Source of the DNA: Rhizobium sullae
GTDB taxonomy: Bacteria > Pseudomonadota > Alphaproteobacteria > Rhizobiales > Rhizobiaceae
Direction of reading: 5' to 3'
NCBI RefSeq assembly: GCF_025200715.1
Contig: NZ_CP104143.1
Span: 3,420,501 to 3,484,500, forward strand
Length of the DNA: 64,000 nt
Below are positions 35,891 to 43,638 of this stretch, in pieces (positions within the stretch are counted from its first letter, which is position 1; each line of letters starts with the position of its first letter). The position numbers and the translations under genes are program-made. The notes below the pieces were generated by a model. That model had not been told where the DNA came from and made no database searches. It worked only from the letters and a program-made list of their open reading frames with translations.

Positions 35891-36754
35891 TTAGGCGTGA
35901 GCCGCCATATGCGGATCCGCATTGACAAGCGCGCTGCGCAATTTTTCCATGGCGCGGCTTTCGATCTGGCGAACGCGTTCCTTCGAAATTCCGAGATCGG
36001 CGCCGAGTTCCTCGAGCGTCGCGCCTTCTTCGGCAAGGCGGCGCGCTGCAATGATCTTCATTTCGCGCTCATTGAGATGTTTCAGCGCCGATGTCAGCCA
36101 GATACGGCGGCGTTCACCGTCAATCATGTTGGAAACCTGCTCGTCCGGCAGCGGATCATCGCTGACAAGGAAATCCATCTTCTCCGCGCTGTCAGCATCG
36201 CCGGAGACCGAAGGTGCCTGCAGCGAGGCGTCATTGCCCGAAAGACGCGCATCCATCGTCTGAACGTCGGCAAGGCTGACACCCAAGGCAGCCGCGATCT
36301 CCTGATGGATGGATTGAAGGGTGAGATGCGAGTCGCCTCTGGCAAGCTTGGCGCGGAGGCGGCGCAGATTGAAGAAAAGGGCCTTCTGCGCGGAACTCGT
36401 GCCGCCGCGAACAATCGACCAGTTGCGCAGGATATAGTCCTGGATCGACGCGCGGATCCACCAGCTTGCATAGGTGGAGAAGCGCACCTCGCGCTCCGGC
36501 TCAAAGCGGGCAGCGGCCTCAAGAAGTCCGACATAACCTTCCTGTACGAGATCGCTCATTGGCAGACCGAAATTCCGGAACTTGCCCGCCATGGAAATAA
36601 CGAGGCGCATGTGAGCCATCGCGATCTGGTTTCGCGCGCCGCGATCCTCATTGTCCTTCCAGCGAATAGCGAGGTTATGTTCTTCTTCCCGAGCAAGATA
36701 GGGAGCCGCCATGGCGATTTTGATCATACGCCGGTCTGCAGACATGTTCTTCAT
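35891..36754 (-). CDS. rpoH2: RNA polymerase sigma factor RpoH2
   Basis: 287 residues. Region 2 carries DLVQEGYVGLLEAAARFEP and FSTYASWWIRASIQDYILRNWS; the RpoH box QKALFFNLRRLRAKL is present; region 4 has TLEELGADLGISKERVRQIE. The N-terminus (MKNMSADRRMIKIAM) resembles RpoH2 of rhizobia, which serves oxidative and osmotic stress, rather than RpoH1. A GGAAC-N16-CGTT EcfG-type promoter match lies about 300 bp upstream, consistent with the known EcfG (RpoE2)-RpoH2 cascade. Confidence 0.92.
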   Translation of the reverse strand: MKNMSADRRMIKIAMAAPYLAREEEHNLAIRWKDNEDRGARNQIAMAHMRLVISMAGKFRNFGLPMSDLVQEGYVGLLEAAARFEPEREVRFSTYASWWIRASIQDYILRNWSIVRGGTSSAQKALFFNLRRLRAKLARGDSHLTLQSIHQEIAAALGVSLADVQTMDARLSGNDASLQAPSVSGDADSAEKMDFLVSDDPLPDEQVSNMIDGERRRIWLTSALKHLNEREMKIIAARRLAEEGATLEELGADLGISKERVRQIESRAMEKLRSALVNADPHMAAHA

Positions 36755-36985
36755 ATCGGTCTCCTAAAAATCAGGCCTCGTGCCCCTGAAAGAAACAAAC
36801 AAGATCCGTTTCCGGAACATCGCTGTCCGAACCAATCCAGCGTCTGAATTGCATAAAGGCCCCGCTTCTGGATTTTTCAGGAGGGGGCCCTATCTCTTCA
36901 TCATGTGCCGTTAAGGCAGTAAAGCTGGACCTGTTTCTTCAAGTTGCCGGCAGGGCAAATTGGGGAAGGCATGATCCGCTCCTCA

Positions 36986-37015
36986 TCGAACGTTGACAGG
37001 AATGCGAACGTTCGA
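36986..37015. repeat. Perfect inverted repeat in the rpoH2 leader
   Basis: TCGAACGTT (36986-36994) and AACGTTCGA (37007-37015), 12-nt spacer. It lies downstream of the predicted EcfG promoter, so it could be an operator or an RNA hairpin in the long rpoH2 leader. No protein can be assigned. Confidence 0.6.
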
Positions 37016-37058
37016 GGGGACGAATATTTCCCGATGCAGCCCGCATTTACGCTATTTA

Positions 37059-37083
37059 AACGCGGCTAGCCGGGAAAAGTTCC
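37059..37083 (-). promoter_or_regulatory. EcfG (general stress sigma factor) promoter match
   Basis: On the minus strand GGAAC (37079-37083), exactly 16 nt, CGTT (37059-37062). This fits the alphaproteobacterial EcfG consensus GGAAC-N16/17-CGTT and points toward rpoH2, leaving a leader of about 300 nt. Confidence 0.7.
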
Positions 37084-37085
37084 AC

Positions 37086-37117
37086 AAAAAAAACCCGGCA
37101 CGCAGGCCGGGCTTTTT
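37086..37117 (-). terminator. Terminator of carD
   Basis: CCCGGC (37094-37099), 6-nt loop, GCCGGG (37106-37111), flanked by eight A on the left and TTTTT on the right, so it can work on both strands. It lies 22 bp after the carD stop. Confidence 0.85.
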
Positions 37118-37138
37118 CCTAGGGAAAACAATGCTGTA

Positions 37139-37711
37139 TTAAGCGGCTTCGTCCTGCGACTCGTCCTCTTCGGTTGCCTTGCCGCGCTTCGGACCCTTGT
37201 TGAGGTTCGTCTCGACAAGGCGGACGGCTTCAGTTTCCGACATCTTGTTCACCGCAGCGATTTCACGCGCCATGCGATCGAGTGCGGCTTCGTAGAGCTG
37301 GCGTTCGGAATAGGATTGCTCAGGCTGGTTTTCAGCGCGATAGAGATCGCGAACGACTTCGGCGATGGAAATCAGGTCGCCGGAATTGATCTTGGCATCA
37401 TATTCCTGGGCACGGCGGGACCACATCGTACGCTTGACGCGCGCCTTGCCTTGCACAACCTTCAGAGCGCGCTCGACGAAATCAGTTTCAGACAGCTTGC
37501 GCATGCCGATGTTCATTGCCTTGGCAACCGGAACCTTCAGGCGCATCTTGTCCTTCTCGAAATCGATAACGAAAAGTTCGAGCTTCATGCCGGCGACTTC
37601 TTGCTCTTCGATAGCGGTGATGTTACCGACGCCGTGAGCGGGGTATACGATCGATTCACCGGTCTTGAAGCCGTGGCGTGCTGCTGAAGGTTTTTTCTGC
37701 TGGGTCGTCAT
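37139..37711 (-). CDS. carD: CarD-family transcriptional regulator
   Basis: 190 residues. The N-terminal RNA-polymerase-interacting Tudor-like domain reads FKTGESIVYPAHGVG through DKMRLKVPVAKA; the C-terminal helical DNA-binding domain includes MWSRRAQEYDAKINSGD. CarD stabilises open promoter complexes and is near-essential in alphaproteobacteria. The ATG at 37711 (MTTQQKK) is the usual start; a TTG nine bases upstream is also in frame. Acidic tail EEDESQDEAA. Confidence 0.95.
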   Translation of the reverse strand: MTTQQKKPSAARHGFKTGESIVYPAHGVGNITAIEEQEVAGMKLELFVIDFEKDKMRLKVPVAKAMNIGMRKLSETDFVERALKVVQGKARVKRTMWSRRAQEYDAKINSGDLISIAEVVRDLYRAENQPEQSYSERQLYEAALDRMAREIAAVNKMSETEAVRLVETNLNKGPKRGKATEEDESQDEAA

Positions 37712-38083
37712 ACTAGTCAAAAACTCCCTGTTACGCGTCCGGCAGCGGCCGGAGCCGGGTCAGTCAGGCCCGGATGAGACGGATCCGCTCCGTCGGGTGA
37801 CTTCACTCTGGTCTCACCAGACAGAAGCAAAAGAAATCCTTGCGCGCGATCGACGATCGAACGGCTCAAGGTGTTGATATCTCACGGGGAACCGCGTACG
37901 GATTTCTCTTGCTTTCGTGATGGCTTCGGCACGCTTCGTGCCTCAAATGGATCAGTTTCCGAAAACTATCATAAAAATATGAGGAAATCAATAATTTGCT
38001 TAATGTGAGCCATGCGGGCAACACATGGCACCTATATGAACGGAGCATCATATAAACGTTTACGCCCGGCTCTGATCCCGATT
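37712..38083. other. Non-coding region between carD and fdxA
   Basis: 372 bp with no gene I can support. It must hold the carD promoter and leader. A small hairpin GGCACG-CTT-CGTGCC lies near 37928-37942 and an AT-rich segment follows at about 37965-38005. No known motif was recognised. Confidence 0.5.
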
Positions 38084-38422
38084 TCAATCGCCGGAGCCGG
38101 GCTTTTCGGAGAAATACCTCTCGAATTTGCCGACCTCTCCGTCCATTTCCTTGGCCTCCGCCATCGGTTCTTTCTTGATCGTGATGTTGGGCCAGATGCT
38201 GGCATATTCCGCATTAATCTTGAGCCACTTGTCGAGCCCCGGTTCGGTATCCGGCTTGATGGCCTCGGCGGGACATTCGGGTTCGCAGACACCGCAGTCG
38301 ATGCACTCATCCGGGTGAATGACGAGAAAATTTTCGCCTTCATAGAAACAATCGACGGGGCAGACTTCCACACAATCGGTATATTTGCAGCGAATGCAAT
38401 TGTCGGTCACGACATAGGTCAT
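38084..38422 (-). CDS. fdxA: Seven-iron ferredoxin FdxA
   Basis: 112 residues. The N-terminus carries C-x7-C-x3-CP ([18 protein letters not shown]) and [12 protein letters not shown], the pattern of [3Fe-4S][4Fe-4S] ferredoxins; the C-terminal extension ([16 protein letters not shown]) is typical of FdxA. Low-potential electron carrier in the cytosol. The ATG at 38422 begins MTYVVTDNC; the longer frame upstream lacks similarity. The C-terminal codons form one arm of a GC-rich inverted repeat. Confidence 0.95.
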   Translation of the reverse strand: MTYVVTDNCIRCKYTDCVEVCPVDCFYEGENFLVIHPDECIDCGVCEPECPAEAIKPDTEPGLDKWLKINAEYASIWPNITIKKEPMAEAKEMDGEVGKFERYFSEKPGSGD

Positions 38423-38616
38423 GAAGAACTCCAGGATTTTCACGAAAGCGGGGCCGGGCAACCTGGAACGTCGCGCCTTTCCCCTGGCCGGAGGACAGCG
38501 TGGACAGGCTTGGGAGGCAAGCACACTGTCCGGCAAGTTGACTGTGACGTATCGGCTTTGTGGCCGGATTTCAAGAATAAACGATCTGCCAAGCAGGCTC
38601 TGGCTGATAGAGTTTT

Positions 38617-39021
38617 CTAATCCTCGTCGGGCAATAGCCGATCGGTTGCACGCCGCTCCTTTTTCGTCGGCCGGCCGCTGCCGGCTGCACGGATGGCTTG
38701 CTCATAGGACGTGAGACGTTTTGTCTCACCCTGCGGCGGCGTGAGATCCTCGTAAAGCAGTTTTGCTTCCCCGAAAGGCCCGCGCCTCTCGCCCGGTGCC
38801 TTCACGATCAGAACCACATCCCGGCGCTCGAGTGCCAGTTCGACACGGTCGCCTGCCTTTACGATCTGGCTGGGTTGCTGTACGCGCTCGCCGTTGATAC
38901 GAACGCGGCCTGATTGGATGTGGCTTTGCGCCAGAGAGCGTGATTTCACCATGCGCGTGAAGAACAGCCACTTGTCGATGCGCTGCCGCGAACCGCTCCC
39001 TGGCTGTGTCTCCCCGCTCAT
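38617..39021 (-). CDS. S4-domain RNA-binding protein (HslR-like)
   Basis: 134 residues: an N-terminal S4 fold ([20 protein letters not shown], then [21 protein letters not shown]) and a basic C-terminal tail. HslR binds stalled 50S subunits carrying nascent chains. It lies 3 bp after the helicase stop and is probably co-transcribed, so an RNA-handling role is consistent. Confidence 0.88.
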   Translation of the reverse strand: MSGETQPGSGSRQRIDKWLFFTRMVKSRSLAQSHIQSGRVRINGERVQQPSQIVKAGDRVELALERRDVVLIVKAPGERRGPFGEAKLLYEDLTPPQGETKRLTSYEQAIRAAGSGRPTKKERRATDRLLPDED

Positions 39022-39024
39022 TGG

Positions 39025-42000
39025 CTACTTCTTCATCTGCTCCTTCAAGGCAGCGAGCTTTGCGAAAGGAGAATCCGGGTCGATCGGCTTTTCCTTGCGC
39101 GGCGGCTTTGCCTCGAAGCGCAGCGGCTGTGCGCCGTTGCGATTGTTGTTGCGATCCTTGCGGTCGCCGCGATCCTGACGATCACCCCGCTTCTCGTTGC
39201 GATCGCCACGGCCCTGGTGCGGCTTGCTGCCGTCGCGGTCCCGTTCCTGGCGTTTACCGTCACGGCCTTCGCCACGATTGCCTTCTGCGCCTTCGCCCCC
39301 GCCGTGACGGCGGGTGCCATGCTGCTGACGGTCACCGCTGCGGCGTTCGCCTTGACCACGTGCTTGGCGATGGTTGTCGTTGCGCCCGCCAAGACGCCAC
39401 AGAAGGACAGGTTTCTGTTCGACAGGCTCCACGGCTTCAGCAGGTTCAGCCGCGGATGAGTCGGCAGTAGCGGCCTCGACAGCAGGCTTGTCTTCTGTAG
39501 CCGGCCCATCGGAAGCAGCTTCTTCCGATGTGCTGTCGGCATCGTCATGATCTGCCTTCTCGGCCGCTTCGTCCACCGGGATCTCCGCTGCCGGGGCGGC
39601 GGAAGTGTCTTGAGCAGCAAGATGAGCTGCCGCCTCCTCGGCCGTCACGGCATCGGCGCGATAACCGAGGCCCTTGAGAATCTCTTCCATATCCTCCAGC
39701 GTCGCGCCGAGAATCGAAAGCATCGCGGTGGTCGTCGTGAAGCGGCGGCCATCATAAGCTCCTTCCGGCCGATTCACCTGACCCGGCCTCCACTGCAGCA
39801 ATGGACGGATGATATCCGCAAGCCGCTCGAGAATATCGATGCGAACGGCACGTTTGCCGAGAAAACGGAAGCCGGCAAGCTTATAGAACATGCGCTCGAA
39901 GCCCGGGTCGGTCACGACGGACGTGCGGCCGGCAGCCAGCACCGGAATGAGGTCGCCATAGCCCGGTTTTTCGAGGCCGTCATTTTTCAAGGCCCAGAGC
40001 AGCGTGATGAGTTCAGCCGGAGCCGGCTTCAAAAGCGCGGGCACGAAAATGTGGTAGGCGCCGAAGCGAACACCATAACGGCGCATGGAAGCACGCGCGT
40101 CCTGATCCAGCGACTTCACCTCTTCCGTCACGTCGCGGCGAAAGAGGACGCCGAGATTTTCGACGAGCTGGAAGGCAAGGCCCTTGGCCAAGCCTTGCAG
40201 GTCTTCGGCACGCGAAAGATCATCGAGCGGCTTCAGGATCGTGCTGATGTGGTGATTGACGAAGCGCTCGACGCGGGCTGCAACGTGATCGCGCGCATTG
40301 CCCGTCAGTTGTTCGTCGGCAAGCAGGATGACGCGAGGACGCATGATGTGTTCGCTGCCCGCAAGGCGCGCAACCGGATCGCCGAGCCAGCGGATAAGGC
40401 CGTCGGCGCTGATCGCCAGATCGCTGTTGCCTGCAGCATGGAGGCGCGCGGCGCGCGCCTCGAATTCCAGGGCAAGCGCCTTTTGCGATGCGGTCTGGAT
40501 CGCCTTGCCGTCCGGTCCGTCCGCACCCGAAAGGGGCGTGAACCGGAATCCGGACAATTGCCCCACATGATGTCCTTCAACAAAGACATCGCCATTCACA
40601 CTGATTTCAGCTTCCAGCATCGCATTCTCTCTCAGGCGCTTCATGAGCACAGATGTCCTGCGATCAACAAAGCGTTTCGTCAACCTTTCATGTAACGCAT
40701 CGGACAATCGATCCTCGATTTCCCGCGTCTTTTCCTGCCAGTGTGTCGGATCGGCAAGCCAATCGGGTCGATTCGACACATAAGTCCACGTTCTTATCTG
40801 CGCGATTCGCGCCGAAAGCGTGTCAATTTCGCCATCCGTCCGATCCGCTCGATGCACCTGCTCTGCGAGAAACTGCTCGTTCACCGTGCCATGGCGCACA
40901 AGATCGGAAAAGAGCGTCGAGATCAGGTCGGCATGCTGTGCCGGCGCGATACGCCGGTAGTCGGGCAGTGCGCAAATTTCCCAAAGCTTCTCCACGCGCT
41001 GCGGATTTGTAGCCAGATCAATAATTTCCCGATAGCGCGCCAGATGTTCGAGCGCTTGCTGGTCAACGGCGGGCAGGGCTCGCGTTAAACCTTGGGCGGT
41101 CGGAGGAGTTTCGAGGCTCGCCCGCAATGATTGTATTGAGGAGAAATCAAGCTCCTTCGTCCGCCACTGCAAAACTTTGACACTATCGAATTCGTGGGCC
41201 TCGATCCTCTCCGCCAATTCCTCGTCGAACGGATGCACCTGGCCCGTCACTCCGAATGTGCCGTCACGGACATGACGGCCAGCACGTCCCGCGACCTGAG
41301 CGAGTTCGGCAGGATTGAGATTACGGAACTGATACCCGTCGAACTTGCGGTCCTGCGCGAAAGCCACGTGATCGACATCGAGATTCAGGCCCATGCCGAT
41401 CGCATCGGTTGCGACGAGATATTCGACATCGCCGGCCTGGTAGAGCGCGACTTGAGAATTTCGGGTGCGGGGGCTGAGAGCGCCGAGAACGACCGCGGCA
41501 CCCCCTCGCTGACGACGGATCAGCTCTGCAACGGCGTAGACCTCATCTGCCGAAAAGGCGACGATAGCCGACCGTTGCGGAAGACGGGTGATCTTCTTTT
41601 GGCCCGAGTAGAAAAGTTGCGAAAGCCGCGGCCTTTCGACGACCGTGATGCCAGGCAGGAGCTGCTGTAGGATCGGCCGCATCGTGTCGGCCCCCAGAAG
41701 CAGCGTTTCGTCGCGTCCGCGCAGATGCAGAATACGGTCGGTGAAGATGTGGCCGCGCTCGAGGTCGCCTGCAAGCTGAACCTCGTCAATCGCGACAAAT
41801 GCGGCCTTTGTTTCGCGCGGCATGGCTTCGACCGTGCAAACGGAAAAGCGCGCATTCGCCGGTGAGATCTTCTCCTCGCCGGTCACAAGCGCAACGTTCT
41901 GCACTCCCACCTTTTCGACAACGCGCGTATAGACCTCACGTGCCAGCAGACGCAGTGGCAGGCCGATTACGCCGGTGCCGTGCGCTACCATGCGCTCGAT

Positions 42001-42090
42001 GGCGTAATGGGTCTTGCCTGTATTGGTCGGCCCGAGCACCGCGGTCACGCCGCGCCCGCTCAATATCATCGGCTGCGATGTCAGTGTCAT
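39025..42090 (-). CDS. SUV3-like DEAD/DEAH-box RNA helicase with Arg/Asp-rich tail
   Basis: 1021 residues from the ATG at 42090 (the frame runs open to 42207). Walker A is GPTNTGKT (residues 20-27), Walker B is AIDEVQ, and motif VI region is QVAGRAGRH, as in mitochondrial SUV3. A long middle section is followed by an Ala/Glu-rich acidic segment and then a low-complexity tail of about 100 residues made mostly of Arg, Gly, Asp, Asn, like the RNA-binding tails of degradosome proteins. In alphaproteobacteria this protein is uncharacterised; SUV3 works with exonucleases in RNA decay. It forms a unit with the S4 gene. Confidence 0.88.
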   Translation of the reverse strand: MTLTSQPMILSGRGVTAVLGPTNTGKTHYAIERMVAHGTGVIGLPLRLLAREVYTRVVEKVGVQNVALVTGEEKISPANARFSVCTVEAMPRETKAAFVAIDEVQLAGDLERGHIFTDRILHLRGRDETLLLGADTMRPILQQLLPGITVVERPRLSQLFYSGQKKITRLPQRSAIVAFSADEVYAVAELIRRQRGGAAVVLGALSPRTRNSQVALYQAGDVEYLVATDAIGMGLNLDVDHVAFAQDRKFDGYQFRNLNPAELAQVAGRAGRHVRDGTFGVTGQVHPFDEELAERIEAHEFDSVKVLQWRTKELDFSSIQSLRASLETPPTAQGLTRALPAVDQQALEHLARYREIIDLATNPQRVEKLWEICALPDYRRIAPAQHADLISTLFSDLVRHGTVNEQFLAEQVHRADRTDGEIDTLSARIAQIRTWTYVSNRPDWLADPTHWQEKTREIEDRLSDALHERLTKRFVDRRTSVLMKRLRENAMLEAEISVNGDVFVEGHHVGQLSGFRFTPLSGADGPDGKAIQTASQKALALEFEARAARLHAAGNSDLAISADGLIRWLGDPVARLAGSEHIMRPRVILLADEQLTGNARDHVAARVERFVNHHISTILKPLDDLSRAEDLQGLAKGLAFQLVENLGVLFRRDVTEEVKSLDQDARASMRRYGVRFGAYHIFVPALLKPAPAELITLLWALKNDGLEKPGYGDLIPVLAAGRTSVVTDPGFERMFYKLAGFRFLGKRAVRIDILERLADIIRPLLQWRPGQVNRPEGAYDGRRFTTTTAMLSILGATLEDMEEILKGLGYRADAVTAEEAAAHLAAQDTSAAPAAEIPVDEAAEKADHDDADSTSEEAASDGPATEDKPAVEAATADSSAAEPAEAVEPVEQKPVLLWRLGGRNDNHRQARGQGERRSGDRQQHGTRRHGGGEGAEGNRGEGRDGKRQERDRDGSKPHQGRGDRNEKRGDRQDRGDRKDRNNNRNGAQPLRFEAKPPRKEKPIDPDSPFAKLAALKEQMKK

Positions 42091-42209
42091 TGTCCGTGCA
42101 AGTGAGGCGGGGAGCCTTAAGGTCAAGTGCGCTTCGTTCCCGAAGCAGACAACACATGGACAGCCATCCGGCCAAACGCAAGAGCCGGGCTTCAAAATGA
42201 GCTGCAAAC

Positions 42210-42690
42210 TCGATTCAAAAAATGTCGCTAAATGGTTGTTTTAAGATTCGGAACAGCGTGAGAACGAATCAGCGACGAATCGGTGACTCGCGGTGATTCA
42301 GCTTTTGTTCACGGCTAAGTATTGGTTTTGAATCGATTTTTCCTACTAGATGCTGAATCGCCATCGGACGCGGCAAGAGCTGGAGCGTCACGCGGTTAAC
42401 ATTTCTTACCGAACAGAGAATATCACCCAGAAGCGGTTGGAAAAACTGCCGGGAAATAACGCTTCCGTGGAATTCGGAACGACTCGGCGGCGAATCGCGG
42501 AGGCAACTCTGGTGTCTGTTTCGGAAGCCGGATTCATATTTGATTAACGCCTGCGCCCGGCTCTATTAACGCTTCGACCAAAGACGGAACGAATCGCCGA
42601 CGAATCAGCGACATCGGGATTTTCCCGGTTCGTTCACCGCAACATGTTGTACATGAATGCAATTTTAACCATAAAACAATTGCAAGATTC
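42210..42690. repeat. Cluster of GANTC (CcrM methylation) sites
   Basis: GANTC starts at 42210, 42245, 42266, 42277, 42285, 42295, 42330, 42355, 42481, 42492, 42531, 42591, 42602 and 42686: 14 sites in 481 bp where random sequence would give about 2. Several lie in a loosely repeated unit of the form GGAACGAATC-x5-CGAATC (42262-42289, 42477-42496, 42587-42606). Confidence 0.85.
42665..42672 (+). promoter_or_regulatory. CtrA-like binding site
   Basis: TTAACCAT, identical to the short CtrA consensus reported for Rhizobiales, inside the GANTC cluster. A single 8-mer is weak by itself; the co-location with CcrM sites raises its weight. Confidence 0.45.
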
Positions 42691-42797
42691 TGGTCGCGCG
42701 GCACTTCTGATCGCAGCCCTATTAAGGATTTTTAGGTTTCTTGATCGCCCGGTTCAAGCAGAAACCAGCGCCCTTCGCACCGTGCGGAGTTTAGCCG

Positions 42798-42822
42798 GGA
42801 ACAAAAATCGCGGATGCGTGTT
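42798..42822 (+). promoter_or_regulatory. EcfG-type promoter of the DUF3309 gene
   Basis: GGAAC (42798-42802), 16 nt, TGTT (42819-42822), one mismatch from GGAAC-N16-CGTT. It is 42 bp upstream of the small gene's ATG, a normal distance. Confidence 0.6.
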
Positions 42823-42864
42823 TATTGTCCATTCGGACTCACAATGAGTTGAAGGAACCGGAAC

Positions 42865-43020
42865 ATGCTCGGAACGATACTTCTCATTATCCTTATTTTG
42901 CTTTTGATTGGTGCCCTACCGAATTGGGGATATAGCCGTGGTTGGGGCTATGGACCTTCCGGCGGTTTAGGGCTAGTCCTCATCATCATTATTATTCTTG
43001 TCCTAATGGGCCGGATATAG
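42865..43020 (+). CDS. DUF3309 small membrane protein
   Basis: 51 residues: a hydrophobic helix (TILLIILILLLIGALP), then NWGYSRGWGYGPSGGLG, then a second hydrophobic helix ending MGRI. This is the classic DUF3309 pattern found in alphaproteobacteria, often linked to the general stress response. GAAGGAA precedes the ATG. Its predicted EcfG promoter fits that link. Function unknown; inner membrane. Confidence 0.9.
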   Translation: MLGTILLIILILLLIGALPNWGYSRGWGYGPSGGLGLVLIIIIILVLMGRI

Positions 43021-43048
43021 CGGCTTGGTAACATAGGGAGTGAAGTTC

Positions 43049-43315
43049 ATGATGAAAAAAATTGCAATTGTTGCCGCCTTCGTAGGCGCGCTTGCCTCCT
43101 GCACACCGACCGAAAAAGGAACGGCAATTGGCGCCGGTACCGGCGCAATTATTGGCGGTGCTGTCTCCGACAGCTGGGGTGGCGCTGCAATCGGCGCCGT
43201 TGCTGGCGGTCTCGCTGGCGCCCTGATCGGCCAGTCGGTAGAGCGCCGCGGCTACTGCGTCTATCGCGATCGCTACGGCCGCCGCTACGAAGCACGCTGC
43301 CCACGCCGTTACTAA
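43049..43315 (+). CDS. Glycine-zipper lipoprotein
   Basis: 88 residues from the ATG at 43049 (GGGAG 8 nt upstream). A signal peptide ends in the lipobox LASC; the mature part has glycine-zipper repeats (AIGAGTGAIIGGAV, GAVAGGLAGALIG) and a Tyr/Arg/Cys-rich end (YCVYRDRYGRRY). This architecture matches small outer-membrane lipoproteins of the YMGG/17-kDa-antigen type. It follows the DUF3309 gene by 28 bp, so it may share its stress promoter. A UUCG-loop terminator follows. Confidence 0.85.
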   Translation: MMKKIAIVAAFVGALASCTPTEKGTAIGAGTGAIIGGAVSDSWGGAAIGAVAGGLAGALIGQSVERRGYCVYRDRYGRRYEARCPRRY

Positions 43316-43335
43316 ACATCGCCGTTTTGTATGCA

Positions 43336-43361
43336 AAACGGGCGCTTCGGCGTCCGTTTTT
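43336..43361 (+). terminator. Strong terminator after the lipoprotein gene
   Basis: A 10-bp stem, AAACGGGCGC (43336-43345) with GCGTCCGTTT (43350-43359), closed by a TTCG tetraloop and followed by TT and more T after 43359. Confidence 0.9.
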
Positions 43362-43489
43362 GTTTATGCGCATCGTCAATGGTATGTTGACGATCGGTCC
43401 CGAAATCCAAATCTACCGCGTTGCGGGAAACGGGCTCATATTTCCCTCATGAACACGGAACAGTACGCCGGGTATGAAAGGAATGCCTT

Positions 43490-43636
43490 ATGGCCCAGAT
43501 TGTCTTAAATTCCGCTGTCGCTATCCTTGTTGCGGCAGCATTTCTCACGACAGCTATCGCCGCGCTTCGCGATGCAGACAGACGGTTGCAAAGAGTGCCC
43601 GTCAAGGCAAAGACCAAGCATCCGCGTAGCAAGTAA
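43490..43636 (+). CDS. Small putative membrane protein
   Basis: 48 residues: one hydrophobic segment (VAILVAAAFLTTAIAAL), then a basic tail (RRLQRVPVKAKTKHPRSK). AAAGGA lies 8 nt before the ATG. I recognise no family. The single helix followed by positive charges would fit an inner-membrane microprotein. The opposite-strand frame over the same bases is less convincing. Confidence 0.5.
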   Translation: MAQIVLNSAVAILVAAAFLTTAIAALRDADRRLQRVPVKAKTKHPRSK

Positions 43637-43638
43637 GC

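Larger units (their letters stand above)
36755..37138 (-). other. Non-coding region upstream of rpoH2
   Basis: 384 bp without a convincing gene. Next to rpoH2 it holds the leader; it also contains a perfect 9-bp inverted repeat (36986-37015), an EcfG-type promoter (37059-37083) and the carD terminator (37086-37117). Confidence 0.7.
42091..42864. other. Non-coding region with GANTC cluster
   Basis: About 770 bp between the helicase start and a DUF3309 gene. Short open frames (for example 42350-42547) show no family features or ribosome-binding sites. It contains 14 GANTC sites between 42210 and 42690, a CtrA-like TTAACCAT, several TTAACGC words, and an EcfG-type promoter at its right end. The sequence is AT-richer than its neighbours. 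Confidence 0.7.

Noticed and set aside
38041..38105. Terminator at the end of fdxA
   Set aside because: GCCCGGCTC and GAGCCGGGC can pair, but one arm lies inside the coding sequence and the minus strand has no T run after it.
39133..39420. Tandem DNA repeat in the helicase 3' end
   Set aside because: The repeated look comes from codons of a low-complexity Arg/Asp/Gly protein tail, with no exact repeat unit.
42350..42547. 65-residue frame in the GANTC-rich region
   Set aside because: No ribosome-binding site, no recognisable family and no hydrophobic or structural pattern; it overlaps the repeated CGAATC units.
42644..42847. 67-residue frame before the DUF3309 gene
   Set aside because: It covers the CtrA-like site and the EcfG promoter, lacks a convincing start site and has no similarity that I can recognise.
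42091..42864. Chromosomal replication origin
   Set aside because: GANTC density and a CtrA-like site would fit, but there are no clear DnaA boxes and no hemE or similar oriC marker genes next to it.
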